DNA of 64,000 nt from the NCBI RefSeq assembly GCF_030247195.1, contig NC_080670.1:215004546-215068545 (forward strand), given 5' to 3'. Shown piece by piece: positions 24,040 through 36,600 of this stretch. The stretch's first letter is position 1, and each line of letters opens with the position of its first letter. The DNA comes from Topomyia yanbarensis. Its lineage: Eukaryota; Arthropoda; Insecta; Diptera; Culicidae. The position numbers were made by a program, and so were the translations under genes. The notes under the pieces are model-generated. The model searched no databases and was not told the DNA's origin. It was given only the letters and a program-made list of their open reading frames with translations.

Positions 24040-26420
24040 CCCCAGATCAAGTTGGAATCCTCCTCGGCGATTAGTGCACTGGTGGGGCCTGGAGGTCGCG
24101 AGATCAGGGCATGTCGAATTACGCTACGGGCACTTAAGAGCATTCCTGTGGACGATCCGCACCAAAGTCAGCGAACTCATGACTTCAGAAAGGCCACAAA
24201 CGAGACCAGGAAAGATGTGGCAAAAACGCCAACTGGACGAAGTTTTTAAATGATATCTTCCCAGACTCCTTGATATCAGAGCTCAGGCGTAGGGCTAACG
24301 CCATAAACGAGACTGGCGCCACAGCGGCTATGCCTTTGCCGTGAACGGAACTACGACCATCTGCAATGAGCTAGGTACACACTTCGCTGCCACAGTCCAC
24401 AGATCCCGTCATCCCGGATCCCGTTCCTGCGGATCTAGCTAAGAGTTGACAGAGCGCTCGTTCGATAGAATCCGACTCAGGCCAAGTGTACAACCAACTC
24501 TTTACTGGAAGTAAACTATGTACGGCATTGACCGCGGCACACGACGAGTCTGGCAGATTGAATGACGTTATCTATCCTTTACTGTGATACTCTCCGCCGG
24601 TATCTAACCGGACGATATTTGACAGCATTAGCCGCGTCTGGAGCTGCGAGGCGGTGGCCGCTTTATAGAAGGAGACACTGGTAATCCGCATCCCAAATCG
24701 ACGCCAGGGAAACAGGACACCTGATGATTTCCGCCCCATTTGTCTGCTTTGCTTCTTAGCAAAGGCAATGAAGCGAATGGTCAACAGGAGACTCATTGAT
24801 CTATACTGGAAGTGTGCAAACTCCTAGATCAACGATAGTACGCGTGTCGACGTGGAACTGAAATCGGCGCCTAGCTCGCCAGCTTTGGACAAATGGTATG
24901 TCAAACTGTAGCCGACAGCCTGCATGCTGAAATCGATATTCAACGTGGCGAAGACGTATAATGACGTGGAACTCATGAAATACAGCAACAGCTGGACAAC
25001 CAGAAGATCACTGGAAAGCTGGGCCACTTCCTGAGCGACTAGTTATGCAATCAAACTTTCGGGAGGGAATCGAGGGCGTGGCCAGTCCGACGCCTGTTTG
25101 GAGATCAACGGGATCTGTCCTCGTCGTCACGCTGTTCTTGATGTTCATGAACTCTCTATTTGCGATCCTACTGTTTTCGTCTACACAAATCAAACTATCA
25201 GCTCCTGGCGTAATCGTTGTAACCGCCACACTATACTCAACATTAACCAAACGCTAGTCCACAGTAGTATGTTTTACGGGGTGCTGTTGACGTCCTGCAA
25301 TACGGAAGGTCTTATCTCCTACGCCACAGAACCACCCGAACTGCTTCTGACCTGCTTCCCAGTATGCCTGCTGCGGTGACTTGCGTGGAGACCTCTTCGT
25401 TAGGTGGCCGCACTCACCATCGGTAGAGTAGCACTAGGTCGCACAGCCGGAGGGAACTGCTTCCTGCTAGAGACAGCCAGCGAGGTTCATCGGAAGTACA
25501 AGAAGGTATCGCTCGTCCACACCGAATCCATGACCGGTCCTAGCACGAACACTGGTCTAATCTGGACATGCTTGGTATTCTCTGTCGAGGCGCGCTCGCT
25601 ACGGCTCCGAAAACCGGAGGACATGTCCATCATTGTCGACTGTCACGCTATTCCTGGTGACCAAATAACTCGCGAGCCTGCTGTTTTCGTCTACGTCGAT
25701 CATGGACGCAATGAACCGAAGATCTTGATCGTGGACCGTCGCTTCTCACCGTGGCACTGGAATTTTTAGAACGTAGAACCGGATAAAACTGCTTCCTGCT
25801 ACAGACGGCCAGTGAGATCTGTTGGAAGTATAAGGAGGTGAACCTACCGCCGATCGCCCGTCTTCGCCGAATCCGTGACCGGTCCCAGCACGACTGCGGG
25901 TCTAATCTGGATACAAGTCTGTCTTCAGCGCTCAAGGCCAACGCTGCTAGTAGCGTAGCCAGAGTCTAGTATGATCATTTGATGGCTACTAACAACAGCA
26001 ATCACAGTAGGAGACAGCGGAATAGGCGCCATGCTTGGTATTCCCTGCAGAGGTTCCGCTATCGCGCTTGCTACGGCTCCGAAACCACAGGAAACACCCG
26101 TCATTGCGCTATCCGACTCTCTGGCAGTTATCTTCGCCATTGAGTCGGGAAAGTTACACCATTTCTTCATCGAGGTTATCGAGGCTGAGTATGATCACAT
26201 GATCACAATTTGTTGAACCGCTCGGTCACTGCAGCATCGACGGCAACGAAAAGACCGATCGCGGCTGGCAGCCAGATGAAGAAAGACCCGTCGACGCCTG
26301 GCCCGATTTATGCTGGAAGCAGATATTTCGGGCCAGTTGAAGCCATTTGCTTGCGTGGCAGTATCGGACAGCTTCAGAGCGTTAAAGGCTTGTTCGATCT
26401 CTGGATAGAGCGGACCAATA
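24040..26420 (+). mobile_element. Degenerate I-type LINE (RT and RNase H remnants), copy 1
   Basis: Plus-strand fragments in shifting frames follow the order of ORF2 in I-superfamily LINEs. A pre-RT linker reads FNDIFPDSLISELRRRANAI (about 24246-24305). RT motifs FRPICLLCFLAKAMKRMVNR (about 24728-24790) follow. A decayed GVPQGS region gives SVLVVTLFLMFMNSLFA (about 25119-25165), then PTVFVYTNQ at the position of the catalytic YADD. An RNase H-like segment ETPVIALSDSLAVIFAIESG (about 26090-26150) is followed by CSIDGNEKTDR. Many stops and frameshifts are present, with an internal duplication at 25441-25572 versus 25772-25920. It is the same family as 53860-57290. Confidence 0.8.
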
Positions 26421-26449
26421 GAAAAGAAGAAATTTTTTTGAAGCCTTCT

Positions 26450-26765
26450 AAGCATTGTGAAGCACTATCTTTTCTGAGAGATTCAGAAAATTACAGAACA
26501 CTGTTAAAATACTTACGAAAATTTTCTCAAATTTTCTAAAGACTTCCGAAGAGTTCTGAAAACTCATGAGGATTACAAAGTATATCTAACAAACATTAAA
26601 ATCTTTTCAAAATGTTTAAAGACTCTTGGAAACTTCTGCATATTTCGGAAGACTTCGAAAAGTTTCAAAAAATTCCAAAAAAGTTCTGAAGGTTTTTGAT
26701 AGTTTTTCGAAGATTGCAAAAGCCATCTGAAGAGTTTCGCAAACTTTTCAAACAATTCTTAATTC
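26450..26765. repeat. Degenerate short-period repeat, GAAGACTTC/TTCTGAA type
   Basis: The sequence is built from many imperfect copies of words such as AAGACTTCGAAAAGTTTC, TTCTGAAGA and AAATTTTC, both strands looking alike, with a rough period near 10-11 bases. It directly follows the LINE copy and is probably a decayed simple or minisatellite tract. Open frames through it (26573-26755 minus) are composition artefacts. Confidence 0.65.
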
Positions 26766-27581
26766 AGAAAATTGCGTAGAATGTTTATTTATGTTACTTG
26801 GGGAAACATTGCCACTACGACCACTCTTCGAGCTACCTCGTTCTAAGTTGCCATCTTCACAATCAAAGCGCAAATTAAACCGGTAAACTTTCAAAAATTC
26901 TCGGCTATCAACACCTAAAAAAATCTGCTGTTAAAATTTCCCGGTCCACAACTCTTCATTCGCTCAACTGAAGACGAAAAAAACCTACACTCCACAAAAG
27001 TACCAAAATACCTTGCGAGACCACTCCGCCATCTTCATCAAAGTGGCACGACTTGAACAGTATGTAAAACAGTTTCATTTCCATTACTATCCGGAAAACG
27101 GAACGAGCAGCTTCCCACACATCCCCTCAGCACGTCGCGACGGTCGGTGGTGCTAGCTGCTACTACACACACACCGCGCACACCGATTCGGCGAGTGAAA
27201 CGAAATGCATACTTGTCAGGGGCAGTTTGCACAGACGAGCTTTACGCGAATGCATAACTCTAAGGCGTCGTCCGCTCGTTCGTTACGTCTGTACGTACAT
27301 ACATATATACGAATGTTCAAGCCAAACCGACGCGATAATGGCGTCCCTTTCACGCCGGGGGATGATTTGGGGTTAACGCTGAGAGAAGGGGAAGTGACAG
27401 GAATGTGTAGAATTTACATTTGGCAAATAATTTTAATTTTGAATGTTATCGTGTACCACGTCGCTGGCGGGGTGCGGTTCTCAGCGTTCTCGACTTTCAA
27501 GCATTTTAACGTGTTTTACTTATTTTCTCTTTGTGATTTTTATCTTTTCTTCTTTCATTTGACACGTACGGCGGCTTACAG
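26766..27581. other. Intron sequence upstream of the first recognised receptor exon
   Basis: Apparently unique DNA leading into the acceptor ...GGCGGCTTACAG at 27581. I found no upstream receptor exon here. Open frames at 27038-27585 have no motif. Confidence 0.5.
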
Positions 27582-27657
27582 CTAGACTTGCAGCTCCAGG
27601 ACGAAGCCGGTGGCGATATCAGCAGTTTCATAACGAACGGCGAGTGGGAACTGTTAG
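27582..27657 (+). CDS. nAChRalpha7: nAChR alpha7-like exon: end of beta-sheet domain before loop C
   Basis: The acceptor TTACAG ends at 27581 and the donor GTGAGT starts at 27658. The 76-nt exon encodes [20 protein letters not shown] then EWELL plus the first base of a glycine codon (phase 0 in, phase 1 out). The FITNGEWEL segment is strongly conserved in insect alpha5/6/7 subunits. The following intron is 563 bp. Confidence 0.93.
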
Positions 27658-30600
27658 GTGAGTTGAGTTCTGTTGTGTCCGTTGGGGTAGGGGGAATTAG
27701 GTTTTGTTCCAGTTCCCAGTACAGTGGAAGTGAAATAAATCTATTGATACTGACATTCGATCATATTGGTCAAAATTGCCGGCCGTGTGCTGTAAATTTG
27801 GGACGTAATTAATAAGACTTTCCTTATTTATTTATTTTTTTCAATATTTTTATATTACTAATACATTCAAATGTGTCGCTCTTCTGCACCTGTTAAATGA
27901 AGCTCATTGCAACCGGTCAACTGTCAACTTCTAGTTTTTTTGACTACCATGGTTGCTTCGATCGAGTTGCCGCCGAGTGAGAACAGAGCTGATACCTGCT
28001 AATAACAAAACTTTCAGGAAAACAATTTCCTTTCTCATTTTCACACCGTGAAGAAAGTTAAAATTTTAATCTCGAAGCGATTAAAGTTATTTTCCTCCTG
28101 CCGCCAGCTGTCACCGAGCAACCAACCGGTCCGTTTTGATTTAATTTGAAGCTTCACTTTCGCAGCTGTAAACAAATGGAACTTTCAACAAGTAATTTGA
28201 TATTTTCTTCTTCCGCTCAGGCGTCCCCGGTAAGCGAAACGAAATCTACTACAACTGCTGCCCGGAGCCGTACATCGACATTACGTTCGCGATTCTGATC
28301 CGGCGGAAGACGTTGTACTACTTCTTCAATCTGATCGTACCGTGCGTGCTGATCGCGTCGATGGCTCTCCTTGGTTTCACACTGCCACCGGACTCCGGCG
28401 AGAAGCTGTCGCTCGGTAAGTAACTCCATATTATCATCAATATTGGATATGGCACAAAAAGACTGTGCTTTTTTTAAATTCAAAAAAAAATTTCCAAGCT
28501 CAAGATTAAATTGGGAGAAGAGCACTTTTCGCTCACCCAGCTATCCGGTCACGTAAGACATTTTGCTAAATCCAATGATCCTGTCTGGTTGAATGGTGGA
28601 AATTAACTGTAATTAGCACTCATCCATCGGAGACCCCCCACTACAGAAATGTCTGTTTTCGCCTCTACCAACCATGATACCATTATCGGAAACAGAACGA
28701 TAATGATAGTTTCCTGTATAGTTTTCAGCCTCACAGGCTATCAGACAGGCTCACACCCGAAAGCCTCCTTCCACGTTGGATACGTCAGCGATTTGGGGGA
28801 AAACCGAATTAATCGTCAGCAGTTTTGTCCTCGCTAACATTAACAATCTGGTTGAGTGAAAGTAATTTTCGGGTGTACGCTTTCATCCGTTCTTCGTTTG
28901 TTCAGCTAGCTGAGAAACGGGCGGAAAAGCAGCTCGGCTCAGCCAGTGGAGAACCGATTGAGCGGTAAATGGGTCCATTTATGTTTTAATTAAACTAATT
29001 GGTAGTGTTATTGGATTTTGGTACGGGCTGACCGGAAAGGTCGATAGTCGGTAGCTCAGAGCTCAAAGCTGTATTACATTAATCAGCAGAGTGTGCTTTC
29101 TTTGGCAAACAGCTGGAATGAACTGTAATGAAGGATAATCAAGAAAGTTGTCCTTTTTGAGGTACTTGTTTGCCACACGAAGTTGTGTTTAAGGTTCTTA
29201 CTCCAATTTCTATCAAAATTTCAAAATGCATAATGACTCAGTTTCGGGGTCATGCAAACACGGCATCAGAGTTTCACGCGGAACTGTCTTTGATCTTCTA
29301 AGAATACGAAACGGAATTTCTTATCTGAAATTGTTAAGAGCACATAAACGGAACATCTTCACAAATGGAACTTGTTTCAAAATTTCAAGTAAATACTCAA
29401 ATAGAACAAGTTTGCACCCTTTGATGGCATAGCAACACTCGAACAACTTTGATACTAGTAGAAGGCCATGGTAATTATGTGTTAAACTATTCAGTTACTG
29501 TTGTCTGCTTTTTCTAATCGATTAGCTTTTAATACTGCTCTCCACAGGCTATGAACCCAGAGGGGTAACCACAGCAACCGGCAATAAATTGAAAAAAAAT
29601 CACTGAAATATATGTTTTCGTTCCGTCTGAAATAAAAATAGAGCGTATTCAATGGTTAAACGGAAGCAAATGTCAGCTGGAAATTGGAAGTTGATCTATT
29701 GTTTGTTCGAGAAGATTTATGACAATTTGCCGTTGGAATGAAACCAGCCGACAGTCGATTGAAGCATGTGAAAATTTTTAAACAAAATTACGGACGCACG
29801 ACACTGACTTACAAAGTATCCTGAAGACACTGTGCGATATGCGGCATTCTGATGAAGAGGACATTCTGGAAATGGTAGAACTCTTCGAAAGGCTATTGGT
29901 GACAGAGACTAAGCACTGGATTGAAATTTGTTAGTGGCGATGATTTTGTGGATTCTTTCACCCGTTTACAACGACGTCGAAGGCTAAACCAGAAAACGAT
30001 TTCACATTCTTCGAGATAGGCAAGCAAAGAAGCAGTTCAGGTGGTACACAATCGGTTCTGAAACTGCTACAAACCGGAACACAAATACAATGATTGTTAA
30101 TAGATGTATTTAGAGAAATTCAGATATCTGATCAATCGATACTAGGAAAAGCAATATAGTGACAAGGGGCAAAACCGTTCATCGTCAAAACGATAAGTTT
30201 AACCATAAAATATGGTCGTCATCGGTGGAAAAGTGAATTCAAGAATAATCAATTTTGAAGAAAGATTTTTATCAAATCACTGGTTGAGTCCGTTATTGAG
30301 AACATGGTCATCACGAATAGAGGGATGACTGAAACCGGGTGGAAAAGGCCTTATTTTCTGTTAGAACGGCAAAGAAACGAAGTGCTATGATTATATTTGA
30401 CGATGCAGGTTGTAAGATTTTCAGAGTTTTACAATTAGCAGAAGTTGGGTTGTGTTTATATCATTCGCGGACTCTACATTTGATATGCAAGAGTAATGCC
30501 TTGTCTCAGCATACGTCGTTGCATGGCTATTTAAAACCAGTAATTTGACAGTTGGTATCAAAATCGTTTCTGGAGAGCCTTCTTCATGCAGACCCAGTAT

Positions 30601-33600
30601 TTTTCAATTGGCAACAATTCCGGTGTGTTCTTGGGATAAAGTTCCTTTGGCACGAAATTGACCTCCTTAGCCTTGAACCACTCCAGCACACCTTTCGCAT
30701 AATAGAACGAGGTCAAAAAAGCGTTGAGCCATCGTGAGATCTCAGAACTGGAAGTAGACGCTTTTGGAGGGATTTTTTCAAGGACACCTGCCCATTGATT
30801 GTTCCAGTTATCACGAACGCAAATTGCCTGCGAAATCATGCATTTTTAGCAATCTTAGACATCCTCTATTTTCCAGCTTCCTCAGGAATGTCGAACCTAT
30901 CACGAGCTGTAAAGAAAAGGAAGCTGTCTCGTCATCCATAACAAAGCAATGCGGTCTCATCGACAGTTGAGTTTCCGCGTACGTAGTTTCCTCACAATAT
31001 CCTGTCGTTTTTCGTGATTAGGCGCTTTTTGAATATTGAACACAACAGATTTGGTTAAGGAAGTTTTTGCACCACATTACTCACTAACCCGCTTGAGATC
31101 CTTCTCACTCTGTACGGAGATCCATTTTGACCACTTCTTCCTTCGTATCGACGATTTAACGTTCGTTATACCATTTCACAGCACAACTTACCGTAGATTG
31201 AACCATTCCCGGCGTCTTGCTAATGGCACGGTGAGAGATATCCGGAGCTTCCAGCTGGGATGCCGGATTATATTTTTTGAAATCTGCGCGCAGCATACGC
31301 GAAAGTCTGTGAAATTCTGGATAAGGGTAAACGTAAAAGTTTGTCTCAAAACAAGAAGTTGTAACATATAAACTATATCTATGGTCCTCATTCGGGCCCT
31401 TTGTATTTTTTCCGCGCCGAAGAAAAAAATAAAAAAAATCGCTGGCATAACGAAATTCGACTGTGACAGAAATATCAAAGATTTCTCCCTAACCAACCCT
31501 TCTTGGTAACCAGTCTAAAACAAACAAATGACATCAGTAGCGCCAAATCCTTTTTCGAAGGTATACCGCAGTACCTACACAAGAAGTTGAAATCGACGGC
31601 GTTATCACCGAGACGAGTTGGATTTACGCGAATCTGCTTAAGCAAGCAGTTAGCTGTTTTAAAGACACCGTATTGCAGCCAGTGAAGACTGTAAACGATG
31701 TATTCCACATCAGTCACAGTTAACAGAATAAAAACCTATGTCAGCTCAAACTAACATCGGGTGACCTGCCTGGGTGGGTCTGCTTTACCTAACTATCTCC
31801 TCGTTGACAAGGTTCATCTACGTTTTTGTGCCACGAGTTCTAACTGGATTAATGACAAATGAGTGGGCCACGCAGCTACAGCAAATAAAAATTTGGAATG
31901 AGTGTCTTAGAAAATCAGGTAAAAATACGTTAATAAAATTAAGAACGTCCTAAATCAATTGTATTTAACAAGAATCGTTCTCTATTTTTTTAGTCAACCG
32001 TCCAGTTTTGGAAATGTCCACGTGGACTTTTCATTATTTTTTTGTCTTTTATAAGAAGAAGCTTTTCAAGTCATGACATACGTTGTTTATTTTACACCAG
32101 GTTGAATAAATTTGGTGTTAGGCTGCTTTGTTGAAGTACAGAGTGAATATTTGCGAGAAAAATATATCCAGAAAAGAACCGATTGAAATATTTCTGTTTT
32201 ATTTTTCGGTCTTCAATTGCAGATAACATGAATTCTTCCCGTTGCTGCCACAAATCTCTACTCAAGTTCATTTCAAGGTGCCAAACGACAAGATAGAACG
32301 AAAAACCATATCTGCAGCCGATTAACCTTTACCGGCTCACCGAAGTGTACCACTGCAGATAAGCTGCCGGAGAGATATGGAACAGAGAAATTTCGGCAAC
32401 TGTCAACCCTTCCTTATTTACGAGCTCGAGTAAGGATTCTTTTCGGTTGTCGTGCACCTTGCCAAAGCCAGGAAAAGTTACAACACCGCAAAAAAAAAAA
32501 CTGGAGACCCTCATATGCAGTTGGAAGCACAATACAGCAGAACTATTCCAGCCATAAGGGAAATTGCATTTGCATCAAAGAAAATAAATCGCTACCGGTT
32601 CGTTTCTTCGGTCCGAGCAGGAACCAACACAATTTTTCTTCCCCAACAACAAAAAAACGTTCGGTGTCCCCATACGTTTTCACTGTACCCTCCGGAGAAT
32701 GTGTGCGATGGCACATCGCCAATTTCTCACCAATGAGTCCAGCAGATTTTTTTCTTCCTCTCCCATAAGCATAAGGCGAACGAAGAATTCCAAACTCAAA
32801 CGGTCCTCTTTTCCGTCGCCACCTGCGTGTCGCTTCCGCAGTCAACTGACCGATGTGCAACCGGAAAGCAAATTCGGGTCCGTCTTCTCCAGTTTGATGC
32901 TCCGGAATGCAATTGCAAGGCTCTGCCGTCCATCCCGAAGCCCTTTCGGAAGCATGTTCCAGTTTTGACGGGAAATTTACCAGAATAGAGCATACACTAT
33001 CCGAGTTTTGGAATTTCTAATTTATCGATTCCCGGAGGAGAGGGGAAATCAGATCGGAGACAAACTTTCGATCTACGACGGCCCTTCAAAAGGGAAGGGA
33101 AAACTTATCCGGAACACATCTGTTCTGTCCTTACCATCGTGAGACGGAGACGGAGAAACGACGAACGCAAAAGCATTCTTCCCCAGGAATAATTCTGCGC
33201 AAATTTATTTCATTGGCCTTTGGGCTTTGCCCGTTACGAAATAGAACGAAGAGATGAACCGGAAACAGGGTAGAAATAGCGAACTGAAAACTTTTCAATT
33301 CAATGTTGTTTGTTGTGACAAAATGCCGCTGTCGTTGTCGGGAATAACTCGTTTCCGGAGCGTATTCAAATATTCAAATTTCTACTTATTGGAGGTTCTG
33401 TAGGGACAATAAATCTGGCGGTAGCCGGTTGCTGAGAGATTCTATGGATGGAATCTGTAGCGAATAGTGCAACAGTGAGGACCGATTTGGAAGAAAATGT
33501 AGAAATTCAAAAAATTCATTGACAATTAATCTGACCACAGTATTTAATTAGTATCAGTATACGGCATCTTCACTGTTTTGCTTAACAAACTGCCAACGAA

Positions 33601-36600
33601 ACGGTGCCAATAGTCGCATTTTTCCACACGAATCAAGTTCTCAAACCCAGTTTTTATCAAAGTCACCGGACACCCACTCTCTCTTGAAATAAATTTCACG
33701 TCCCTTAAAAAAAACCTCTAGAACAAAAATAAAAGAAGACCGGCCTAGAATCCCGGCTTACCAGAGGGGCGCAAGACAATATACAAGCAAAAGTTCTTAT
33801 CCAAGGTTGAACTCGGAAGGCAGCAAGCGACACTTTGCACCATCACCACCATACATCGTTCTATTGTTGGTTTGAAACTGTTCCAAAAATTTTAAATGAA
33901 CATTTCTCTCGCTGCATAAATAAGCAAATATTGCGCTTCCTACTACATCGCTGTCGAAATGGGAATGCAATTTGTGTTCTGTTGTGTGAGGAAACTTTTT
34001 TTTTCTCTCTCTCTCCCTCTCGTTATAGTTTGAAGGGAAGTAAGCAGGCATTCCATCCAGTGTCTTTTACTACCATCCCATGGCAAGAAATTGTGCGCAG
34101 TCAAATTATTTGTTTTGAGACACTCCGGTGCCCTTCTCTCTCGTTGGTTGGCGGAAAACTTTCTTCTGGGAAATATTTCGAACGGGAGGATGCTAACGAG
34201 AAACTTGATCACTATTGCAGTAATGCCACCCTTACTATTCAGAACCCGATTCCGGGGGAGACTATTCATGTACGTGTAAATTATGCAATCTTCAGAGATA
34301 TGCTGGTTATTGAATTTTCTGATGTGGATTATTGTTGTAAGTTAATGTCTTAGTCAGTCAGTCAGTTTTTTTACACCCTTCGCCCCTGCCCAACCAGGTA
34401 TCTGACATGAGCAAACATAAAAATACGTTTTTCAATACACTAACCTTGCCGGTGTACCACGAAATTGCTACTGGAGGAAGCTAGAACATTTTCCTATACA
34501 ATCAACCCGAGTTTTTGACGGAACTCCATCTGTAGCTCTTATTTTGTGCGAAAATATCATCCCTCTTCACTTGGGGTTTCTTTTCGAAACACTCTTATTT
34601 TTCTTCTTCTCAGTTTCATAACACTTTTTCAAATGCACTTTAATCACACCCCACTGAAAAAACGCCCGCGAAACTTTAAACGTTTACTAACTAAACTTCA
34701 AATTTTCTGCCAATGTGCAGATGACCGAAGGAGAATGTCCGAAAACTCTCATTTGTGCGTTTAAATTTTCACTTCGAATTCCATTTTCTTCTCAACGTAA
34801 ACAAGCGTGTCGGTGCCTGGCAACAAGCGTGCGTTCCTGGCTTCCACATATCTTCACCTTAAACGGTAAAAACATCAATTTTTTACTCGGAGCACACTAT
34901 ACACTACTGAAACGCAGAAACTTTGGGAGAATTGTTTGTTTTTGGCGGAAGCTGTCAAAGCGTTAAACCCGGGTTGCTACGATTTTTACACTGATAAAAT
35001 GTTTAAAATTAACAACACAGCTTGAATGGTTTCTCCCCGACTTTCTCCCTCTCAACCAACCAGGCATTTCTTCATCTATGGCTTCGTAGAAAGCACTACT
35101 CCTGTTCCATGACATGATTTGAAAGTGCAAACATCGACTACCGGTTGGCCGTCGATTACAGAATCCACACAGGCGACAATGTTTCTTAACTTGTTCGTTC
35201 ACTCGTTCGTTCGATGTTCAATCGAAAGTTGTTTATGTCAACTTACATTAGACACACATGCTAACAAGAATATCGTTGGCAACCGTTGCTAAATAAATGA
35301 ATCACCTATCAGCAAGCACTAGGGTAAACAACAATTTGTCCATCCGATCAGCCGGACTGCTTTGATGTACCTAGGTGGTGCATTTAATCCCACTCTACTT
35401 CCTTGTACGACACTCGTTGAACAAACGGAGAAATAGCCATCTGGTGGCGTGGGGAAACACTCAATCCGTGTGTTTTAACACGTTCGACAAACATCATCGC
35501 TCGACATGGTTTTGTGATATTTCTTATTCATTGGCAGCTGTTGCGAAACTTGTCTGATAGGTTGACAAGTGTTAACGCGGTTAGCTAGCTTCTCAGCAAG
35601 GCAAAAATCGCTAGAGATGGCAAACTGTTGCCATGATAAAGAAGACTTCGGAAGATGGTTAGGAAAACAATGTAATACGCAGTCAATCGATTTCTTGTTC
35701 GGTCACTTGAGGGACTTTGAAAATTTTTTTTCATTTCTGATACATGTACGAATTTTTGTACAGCCGAGCCGGAACGAGAAGAAAAAGAATCAAAACCACT
35801 ATTTGCACTTCTAGCTAGGGGCGGTGCATGAAAATGTGAGACAGTTATTGCCAACAAACAACGTTCCATGGCAAACAAATTGCTTTATTTTGCTAAACGT
35901 TGCCAAACACAGTTCACAACAGTTTATGAAAGAGAAAACTTTTCTCTTTCGGTTACCAGAAACATCTGTGATTGGCGCGTAACGGTTTGTCCGGAATTTC
36001 CATTCAAAGTGGATTTTGACAGTTGGCTTTTAGGCCGTAATCATATGTTTGTCGAGAGTTATACCTATAGAATTTCGAAGCAATCGCAATACATCTATCC
36101 AATCTCAATCCAATTTCTCTCAAATTCCGACCAATTCGATGCACAATCTAAGTTCGAAGCTTTCAATAATTCTGGCAACAAAAGCAATGTTTTTGTTTTG
36201 ATTTGTTCCTGCACGGAAAACCGATTCATCACAATTTCAACCAATAAATGTATTTGATTTGTTGATTTCGTCTACTTGATATTTGGGCGATTCTGAGTTT
36301 TTTTTGGAAAACAATAATCTGGCTCTGTTGTTTTGCTGTCAGCCTCAGTGTAGACACGAAAGGCAAGCACAATTCTCCGAATCGAGTCAATATATTCTGA
36401 TACACTACCGTTTCAACCAGTACACAAACGACTGGAATTTAGCTGATCTCATTGTTGATTTAAAGTAGTTCATCGTTAAATACAACACAGCACATTTAAA
36501 ATTTTGATTGCCGCTTTGTTTCCCCCATCCTGACGTCTCGTTGTGCTTTTGTTGCACTTCTTTTTTTTGCTCTATTTTGGAGCCTCACTTGGTCCATTAA

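Noticed and set aside
31475..31717. Minus-strand ORF next to the Tc1/mariner remnant
   Set aside because: Does not align with any part of a Tc1/mariner transposase and has no other motif.
33835..34353. 172-codon plus-strand ORF in the large intron
   Set aside because: Starts with a His run, has no recognisable domain, overlaps an opposite-strand frame and shows no exon-like codon use. Probably chance.
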